DNA of 64,000 bases from positions 186,001 to 250,000 of the forward strand of contig QNQO01001172.1 of assembly GCA_003290165.1 (NCBI GenBank), read 5' to 3'. Origin of the DNA: Berberis thunbergii (taxonomy: Eukaryota > Streptophyta > Magnoliopsida > Ranunculales > Berberidaceae). The notes below the pieces were generated by a model. The model ran no database searches. It was not told the origin of the DNA and worked only from the letters and a program-made list of their open reading frames with translations. The translations under genes were made by a program, and so were the position numbers. Shown here one piece after another: positions 57,066 to 64,000 of this stretch (its first letter is position 1; each line of letters opens with the position of its first letter).

Positions 57066-59410
57066 CTACACTTCGATTATTGGGGCTACTCCGCCCCTAT
57101 AGAGTGATTCTCCTAGTTTGTTTAGGCCTGGTGCCTGACATGTTGGTTCTGTGGGCCCGAGCTGCAATTGGCAACAATTCAGCTGCTTTAGTGCTGCATC
57201 ATGGCAGTCTTTTGTTGCAGGTTGATCTCCTTGGATAGTTCCTTGTGCCTGATTGGTTGTATATTTTATGCATTGGTGCAAAGAGGAAACCACTACCTCC
57301 ATATGATGAAGCCACAGCCTTCCCAGAATAATGTTGAAGGCCAGGAATGTGATTTCGTGAAATTATGCGAAATTTCGACAATAATTCATTTTTTTTGAAA
57401 TTACGAAAAGAAATCGCAAAAAAAATAATTACATTTTTCCGAGGGCTTTATCGAAAAATTTCGAGGTTTTTGCCAAAAATTTTGAGGTTTTATCATAAAT
57501 TTCGTGAAAATACAAGAATCGGCTACCAAAAATTACATTTTTTCGAGGATTTTTTTCGAAAAATTTTGGGGTTTTTCTTTCGTAAATTTTGTGGGTTTTT
57601 TTTAATCTAATTATCATTTCTTCTAATTATTTATTGATCTTTGAAACCACCCCCTAATTTTCTAATTATCATTTCTTCTACTTATATATTGATTTTTAAA
57701 ACCACCCTTATTTTCTAATTTTATATGGATTATATGTTTGTTTCATTTATTGGTATTTAGGCTTCATTTAATGTGTTTAATAGATTTATCTAATTGCATC
57801 TTATTTTTTCACATATTTCATATACTCACAAAATTCATTATATATATTTCATTTATTCTCGAAATTTTTACGTTTTTTTTTACTTCCTTACATATCGAAA
57901 TATTTCTTAAAATCAGGAAATCGAAATTAACACGAAAAACGAAATCACAATCCTTGGTTGTGTGTAGACGGAGCATCAACCATCATGAACTCTTGGACAA
58001 GGTACTTCCGTAATTGTGACTCTTCCGCCACCACCATTAGATTGATCTTTCAAATGGGAAAACACTTTTTTCCACTGAATCTGACCATGGGGTGGGTGGC
58101 GGGTTTAAGTCTTTCTCCTGTAACTGCATGTTGCGGAATGGACCGAGGAACATGACATTCAGTGAGCTTCCTGTGTCAACTAAGGCACTATTTACCTCCC
58201 ACTTACCGATGACAGAGAAGACCAAGGCGTCAATGTAAGGAAAATGTACCTCCTAGAAATCCCTTTTCGTAAACGTTAGTGATGGGATCGGGCTGTGAAC
58301 TTACCGGTCCTCATATTGAGATGGTGTCCGCATCTCGGTCAGTGTCCTTTTACGGGACCTGTTAGATTGCTCCCCTTCGGGACCGACCCCATGGAAGAAC
58401 ATAAATGACGCCAGGAGCTTCCTTTTCAATTTCTTTTATAGCGTCTACTTTTTCCTTTGCTCGACCCTGCCTCCCGCCCGAGCCCATAAACTCCTTGAGC
58501 TTACCTTTCCGAATCCAGTACTCGACTTCTCCTATGAGGTTTCTACAATCCTTAGTATCGTGTCCGCATTTCCTTGTGGTATGCGCAGTATTTGCTATTG
58601 TCGCGCCGAGTGGGGTCACCTTGCTGCTTAGGCGGCCACTTTAGCTCTTTCCAATCCTTGATGGAATCAAGGATGTCGGACATACTACTGTGAGAGGGGT
58701 GATTGATTTGGACCCGACATAATTTAAGGCTTTGTCCTGCCCGGTACGGCCCGAATCGGTCTTGCTGTTAGTGCACCTCCTCTTGTTCCCATCGTCGTCC
58801 TCTTTCTTTCCCTTTTTTTGTTTTTAGGGAAGTTGTAGAACTTGCCTCTTCTTAGACCCGAAGTGAAAGCTGTGACAGCGGTGTCATCACTACAGCTGTC
58901 AATGAGGGTCAATTCATTGTTGAAACAAATGTCGTACTCCCTTAATGTTTCGTTATGTTTTTGCTTCAGAGTCAGCAGATAATGCGGGCCTTTTTTGAGT
59001 TTACCTACGAAGCGTGTGAGGAACGCCATCGCCAACGTCCGAAATGAATCGATAGATTTCAGAGGGAGGTTGAGGAACCATGTCAGTGCTGACGACTTCA
59101 GGCTAGCAAGGAATGATCTGCACATTATCTCATTAGACCATTCCTTGAGTGTCATAACGTGTTGAAAGTGATCGGACGTGTGTCATGTCCTGTCGTAAAA
59201 CTCCAGCTTCGATGGTGTGTATTTCTTTGGCAGCGGCTCATCCATGATATGATCCATGAACAGAGGGACCGTGAAATTAAACAACACGTCTAGGTTAGTG
59301 GCCACGTTACGGATGGGGTTGTGCGAGATGTGTCTATTAGCTTTGGACGCTCCTCTACCTCTGGTTGTCGGGGCAGCGTGGCCCTCTTGAATATGCTCTC
59401 TGGAGCTCAC
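57066..59410 (-). pseudogene. Tat-type gag and protease, second element, minus strand
   Basis: Read leftwards: gag start with LPKKYTPSKLEFYDRT (59183-59410), gag core SFLASLKSSALTWFLNLP and FLTRFVGKLKKGPHYLLTLK (58724-59155), a degenerate zinc-knuckle region KCGHDTKDCRNL with EVEYWIRKGKLKEF (58362-58619), protease ALVDTGSSLNVMF (58037-58225), and after an inserted MITE, NIILGRLWLHHMEVV (57340-57290) with its tail to 57066. It matches the protease of the element at 28465 (LDTGS, NVVLGRPWLH). Stops and shifts separate the pieces. Confidence 0.85.
57341..57956. mobile_element. MITE with CAAGGA...TCCTTG ends, copy 2, inside the protease
   Basis: The ends CCAGGAATGTGATTTCGTG and CACGAAAAACGAAATCACAA plus TCCTTGG match copy 1 at 20861-21252. 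The interior repeats AAATTTCG/CGAAATTT words. It splits the protease frame between APSTHN and NIILGR. Confidence 0.7.
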
Positions 59411-59427
59411 TAGGGACTGTGCTCTTC

Positions 59428-59937
59428 CTGTGCAGTTAAAACGGCATTATAATGTCGATATAACTCCAATATGACGCTTAACGGGAGTGAACCATTACAT
59501 TATGGCATTATCACGTTTTGGTATCACAGCTCGAATATAATGATGTTATATGACCTTTATTGAGATAGCATTTTTTTTCCAATAATGTCGTTTTAACGTT
59601 TTGTTCTAATATATATAAAATCTCAATTTCATTCTCGATCGAACCGAAACCCTAGAGACCAATAGGAAAGTAGAAAGAGAACGAGAGAGTGAGAAGAAGG
59701 GAAGAAGATCAAGAATCGATTGCACACTTTGTTGCGATCTCACTCTCATACGAAATGAAGATTTTTTATTAATGTTTTGATTTAAAACATGATTTATTTT
59801 TTGACTCTATATTACATTAATACTTTATGAAATTATTAAAAATATATTTAAATATTCCGATCTATACTGTTATATCTCGTTATAACCTATAACGCTCCTA
59901 GATCGTTATGGGTTTGTTATCCATTTTAACTGCATAG
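59428..59937. mobile_element. hAT-like MITE, 510 bp
   Basis: The ends CTGTGCAGTTAAAACGG and CCATTTTAACTGCATAG form a 17-base inverted pair with two mismatches. The flanks TGCTCTTC (59420-59427) and CGCTCTTC (59938-59945) match at seven of eight bases. It is AT-rich, with a 130-base GA-rich centre. It lies in the 5' leader of the Tat element. Confidence 0.8.
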
Positions 59938-60232
59938 CGCTCTTCGCTGCTCGCAATCTCCTTCTACAGGTCGAGGATTCCATTGTTTGAGTGCCTCTAG
60001 CACTTCAGCGATTTGTTGTATCTGGGTTGACAGTAGGTTCATCATGGCTTTCACTGGCGCGAGGATCTGAGTATGTTCTGTGGCGGTGGAGCCGGAATGG
60101 GCGGCGCTCTGCTAGTTCGAGGGTTCCACAACATCTCCATTGTTGCGAGACTTTGTTGTCACCATTTTTTTAATTCTTGGTGCTACTACTTTTTATGAGG
60201 AACTTTGTCGCTCCCCACGAAAGGCGCTGAAC

Positions 60233-60893
60233 TGATGTGGTTGATTTTTGCTTTCCTCTCTCGCTGCTTACCTAGACCTGCACAGGTAAGGACCACCGTG
60301 TGGCGACCGATGACACTCCGATGCTTAAGTTAGATAAGGCTTAGAAGAGGCTTAAAACTGTAAATTGGTATTTTGTAGCATACCTTAAGTTCATCGACCT
60401 TATCTCCCTTTTATAGTGGAGTCCTTGTTCGGCTAGGCCTTTGGTGGCGTAATTTAGGGAAAAAGATATTGTTGGAGATCTTTTCTTGTTTGGAAACTGT
60501 CCATGTGGGATAGTTTCCCTACACGACTCATGCTCCTAAATCAGCGAGAGAGGTTTCCATTTCTGTGTTGTCCATGCAGGGAAGTTTTCTTACCCGACTT
60601 ATATTCTAGTATTTGTTTCTTAGTCGGAACCGATGTACTGTTGGCCTGTCTTGGGTCGATCCCCCAGATACTTGCCTAATCAGAACTTATGATTATTGGG
60701 CTTGATCGCGTGACGTGTGGGCTTAATGGCACATTGCAATTCGGGTTCAACATTCTTGAATCTGCCAATAGTGGACTTGATGCTGTCTGGGCCTCACTGG
60801 ATTGTGCATGCATTCAAACATGCTTTATTCTGTTGACGAGATTATCATGACACGTGTATGGTGTTGAACAGAGAACGATTTGATTTATCATCA
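60233..60893 (-). repeat. 5' LTR of the minus-oriented Tat element
   Basis: On the minus strand it runs from TGATGATAAATC to CCACATCA. A TATA box (CTATAAAAGG, 60408-60417) and the TTAAGCATCGGAGTGTCATC word typical of Tat LTR ends are present. Just inside, GCGCC.TTCGTGGGGAGCG is a degenerate primer site of the TGGCGCCGTCTGTGGG type. It aligns with 47067-47722 and 27573-28069. Confidence 0.85.
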
Positions 60894-60899
60894 CATGTC

Positions 60900-61023
60900 A
60901 TTTATATGCTTAAATATATATCTATAAATTTAGGCTTCCGATATCACTATACGATAAACGTTCCAATGTGTATCTTAAATTTAGGCTTCCGATATTACTA
61001 TACGATAAACGTTTTGATAACTA
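60900..61023. repeat. Dispersed AT-rich TIR-like repeat, copy 3 (end only, internally doubled)
   Basis: AAATTTAGGCTTCCGATAT and ACTATACGATAAACGTT occur twice in a row, and the end is TTTTGATAACTA, as in copies 1 and 2. Confidence 0.6.
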
Positions 61024-61420
61024 TGCTTTTGAGTATATTGAGAGTACAAGTGTAATGATGAATATGGTACATTATCATTTTCTATCCATTATTCCTTGTA
61101 CAATTAAATTTAATTAATTATCCAGAACAATTTTGGATTTGATCAAGTGGAGTCGGCTTCATTCCAGAATGGAACAATTAGAAGATCAATGATTTGGAAT
61201 GAAGCAATAATCATCAAGGTGTCCGCCTAGTCGAGCGCCTCCAATGCAATCCAAGGTAATTCTGCCTTAACTTTTCATTTCAACTCGTTTTGGACAAGAT
61301 AAACAGAGACATGCACCTTTTTGCTCCATGACCCTCAGGTATACCAGGCACGCGCCTCACTTTATGATTGAATTAGTTAACTTTTGCAAAAATTAGTTGA
61401 AAAGGAACATAGAATAGAGA
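61024..61420. other. No gene seen
   Basis: Unremarkable AT-rich sequence between repeats. Confidence 0.4.
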
Positions 61421-61428
61421 GATAGAAA

Positions 61429-62359
61429 CAGGGGCGGATCGAGGATTGCAGACAAAGGGGGGCAAAAAAATATGTAACATTTCCAAGAAATTTCCTCGGT
61501 ATACAACATAAAAAATGTCATTTGTATAAGAAGTTTTCAAGAAATTAGTAAAGACATCAAAATTTGTTTTCTTTTTCTGGGTTATGTTTAATGATGGAGA
61601 TATACAACATAAAAATTTCAATTTTTATGTACATTGCAAACATGCTATGTATGTCACTATGTGTAGTGTGAAATGTGTACATGTGGTGTGTATGGGGTGT
61701 GTTTGACTTTGAGTGTGAGATTGATTGCTTAGTAACATTTTATGTAGAACATTTTTTTTCCTGCTTTTATAGAAAGACCATTAAGGCTTATTGTGAGATT
61801 GTTTTCAAGAAGGATGAGATTGGCTTGGAGATATTTCATATTGTATTGCCTGCTGCAATGGCTTTCGCAGCTAATCCAATTGCTTTTTTGATTGACACAA
61901 CATTCATCAGACATGTAGGTTTGTCATTGTTTATTATTTTCTTGTTAGTTTTAATATTAGATGGAGAATCTCTGAATCGGTTAACATGAAAAACTATATT
62001 AAATTCAGGAATTTAGGTTTAAGAAATTCATCGAAATTTTTATTGCAAGACCAGGGCATAAATTCAACAAGTCGGAGATAGAGAAATAAGAACATCAAAC
62101 AAACTCACATGCTTCAGACGGAGATGAAGAAGAGCTGAAGAAGATATCGCAAGACGCAAGCGCAGACGCAAACACAAGAGGCTCGGTTGCTCTTGCGATT
62201 TGGGATCTATGATGTTTTTTTTATAAAGAGGAAGCAATATGAAATTTCAAGGGGGGCAATATGAAATTTCAAAGGGGGGGCAATAGTGAAATTTTAACTA
62301 CTTTAATGAATTTTTTACAAAACCTTGACCCCCTTATCCAAGCAGTGGATCCGCCCATA
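61429..62359 (+). mobile_element. Pack-type hAT-like element carrying a MATE transporter exon
   Basis: The ends CAGGGGCGGATC and GATCCGCCCATA are an inverted pair with two mismatches, flanked by GATAGAAA on both sides (61421-61428 and 62360-62367). Subterminal GGGGGGCAAT and TTGCCCCCC-like words are present. No transposase is encoded. It contains one recognisable host exon at 61773-61918. Confidence 0.85.
61773..61918 (+). pseudogene. Captured MATE/DETOXIFICATION transporter exon
   Basis: Between a TTATAG acceptor and a GT donor the frame reads FKKDEIGLEIFHIVLPAAMA and NPIAFLIDTTFIRHVG. This matches the first membrane helix region of the plastid-type MATE family (FRD3/EDS5/DTX44 relatives: ALPAALALxADPIASLVDTAFIG). 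These are proton-coupled efflux carriers. A few key small residues are changed and the rest of the protein is missing. Confidence 0.75.
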
Positions 62360-62414
62360 GATAGAAATGCTCCTACTCGAGCTATCATTTCATTTAAAAA
62401 AAAATTTAAGGCAA

Positions 62415-62492
62415 GCATGCCGCCGGTGGGTATAGAACCCAAGACATGGAGGTTAAACCACTATAGCCTTAACCATCCAACCAGGCTGCCAT
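62415..62492 (-). repeat. tRNA-derived SINE head
   Basis: The minus strand has an A-box-like TGGTTGGATGGTTAAGG (62467-62483) and a B-box-like GGTTCTATACC (62429-62439), spaced as in a tRNA promoter. The arms do not close a proper cloverleaf acceptor stem that I can see, so a pol III SINE is more likely than a tRNA gene. Confidence 0.55.
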
Positions 62493-64000
62493 TGGCATTT
62501 CATTTTATTCTTTAAAACCAAAACTTGATCAAGTCCACCCATTATGAGGCCATATAGCTTTTGCTAAAACCAAGGACGAAATCAACATAAATCACGCCAT
62601 GTCGCCGTCAAGGTTGTCCACCTATATTAGTGAGCTCACTCATTTTCTAATCCGATAATCATCACGCTAGACAAGAATTTTGCTCACCAAACTTTGAGCA
62701 TCCAATCCTAACACCTGGTGCACCCCATTGCCTAGTGTCATACCCATTTATCCTTTAAACCATACTCAGGACCGAATAATCTCAAATCATATATAGGGAT
62801 TGGGCTTTTCTATTATGCTTTAAGAGAACAGTAGCACACATATCTCTAGTCGTTGGCGTGATGGACAAGAAAGATTAGCACTATGGGAGAAACTTTAGGC
62901 GATTGGTCACTCAGTCAATCAGGTCTGAACTTTTCTTTTTCATTTTCTTTGTAGTTCCACAACTTCCTCTTTCCTCATCTTCCTTTCATGCCTTCTTTTT
63001 CATCTTTAGCTTGTTCATCATTTTTAATTCTTTCTTTTATGCTCAGTACGTCTTACTTCCGACTCCAACACAAGTGAAATTATCCAAGACTTTTCATCAT
63101 GGAGCTCAGATCAATGTAATGACACACAACTTTACACATTGATACATTCACAACTGAGGGGTTTCACAAGAACAAAATCAAGCATCCTTCATAATATTTG
63201 GATATGAATATGCTCCCACTCCCTTCCATACTTTCTACTGCCTGACATCTACGACGTAATGAAAACCCTAATAATGATGAATTCGCTACTAAATAGATCA
63301 TTGTAAACACATTGATTGAACTATAAAAGAGCTATTAGAGTTCTCTAGCTCCCTATTAAAGCTCCGATATAATTAACACCACACAAGCCTTGATTCCATA
63401 TTAGCTAAAACTACTAAAAAGATTGATAATCGTGCATTTTAAAAAAAATAAAAAAAAAAAAATTGCAACAATGCCAAAAATTATGTAAACTTAAAAAGAA
63501 AAATACAAGAAGAAAACCTTCAAAGAAAAGAACATGATCATTGAAGGAAACTCAAGATAAGATGCTAACCAATAGAACACAACCTCATATAGGCTTGAAG
63601 CCTAGTCATTAGAATGGCCAAAACAACCACTAAACGCTAATAACCTGGTCCTTTTGCATTGTTTGCCCAAAATAGTCTTTCTTCCACCAAATACAAAAAT
63701 CTGAACACTAATTTAATTCTTCGAGCTTTAGACCCTAATTTAGATTTTTTTTTTCTCATGTTCAAAATTTCCTACCCAATTTCCTGTCTGTATATTTCGA
63801 GCGACAAACTTAAAAAAGTTAAGTCTAAAAATATAGCCAAATTTAAGACAAATTGCAGAATCAAGCAAATCATTGCAATAATCTATTTAGGTAACATAAC
63901 CACAATTTCTAACAATCTAATAGCACTAAATTAAGCATAAAAAATTCCAATCAACCTAAAAAACTATAAAAACTCAATGAATGCAAGCAATAGCAGAACA
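62493..64000. other. No gene seen to the window end
   Basis: AT-rich sequence with an A-run near 63440-63465. No conserved coding text on either strand, and no repeat boundary recognised. Confidence 0.4.

Noticed and set aside
62415..62492. Possible tRNA gene on the minus strand
   Set aside because: A- and B-box-like words are present, but I could not form a normal acceptor stem or anticodon arm; a SINE head fits better.

Overview
The window is plant nuclear DNA, most likely from a eudicot with a large, repeat-rich genome. The signs are spliced genes with GT-AG introns, a nucleus-encoded chloroplast-type J-protein, plant LTR retrotransposons (Ty3/gypsy with plant-type primer sites), LINEs, hAT, Mutator-like and CACTA transposons, and fragments of clearly plant genes (cyclin D3, SULTR4, sucrose-phosphate synthase, TOPLESS). 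I cannot name the species. All calls come from reading the sequence and from remembered family motifs; no database search was run.

Layout. 1-3225: right part of a hAT element with a transposase broken by one stop codon. 3226-6160: LINE fragments in both orientations, split by a hAT MITE (perfect 8-bp target duplication) and by a dispersed AT-rich repeat. 6161-8966: minus-oriented LTR with a tRNA-Asp-type primer site. 8967-13784: nearly complete Ty3/gypsy element with two integrase frameshifts and a 3' LTR. 13785-14310: LINE reverse-transcriptase fragment. 14537-15577: Mutator-like element. 16502-16852: two-exon cyclin D3 fragment. 18.4-21.7 kb: several strong hairpins and a MITE. 22284-23949: intact four-exon plant gene of unknown function. 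25353-25988: intact three-exon DnaJ gene. 27573-28069: solo LTR.

28.4-47.7 kb is one decayed Tat-type Ty3/gypsy element (protease to integrase, ~180-bp tandem repeats in its 3' UTR, an antisense extra ORF and a 3' LTR). Its tandem repeats are split by an 11.6-kb CACTA transposon at 32823-44409. That transposon carries no visible transposase. It holds, all on the same strand and with introns, pieces of seven unlinked host genes: nucleolin-like, VPS35L-like, SULTR4, a group IV ubiquitin-conjugating enzyme, sucrose-phosphate synthase, exportin-1 and TOPLESS-related. The first fragment starts with a native-looking ATG exon and the last ends with a native-looking stop. This is the most notable object in the window.

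47.7-64 kb: more hAT-like elements with target duplications, a TIR element with an internal ~180-bp tandem repeat, the 3' part of a two-zinc-finger gene (51.4-52.6 kb), a second Tat-type element on the minus strand (53.9-60.9 kb) rearranged and hit by two MITEs, and a 0.9-kb hAT-like element (61429-62359) that carries one exon of a MATE/DETOXIFICATION transporter. Only three loci look like resident host genes (22.3, 25.4 and 51.4 kb), and the last looks damaged.
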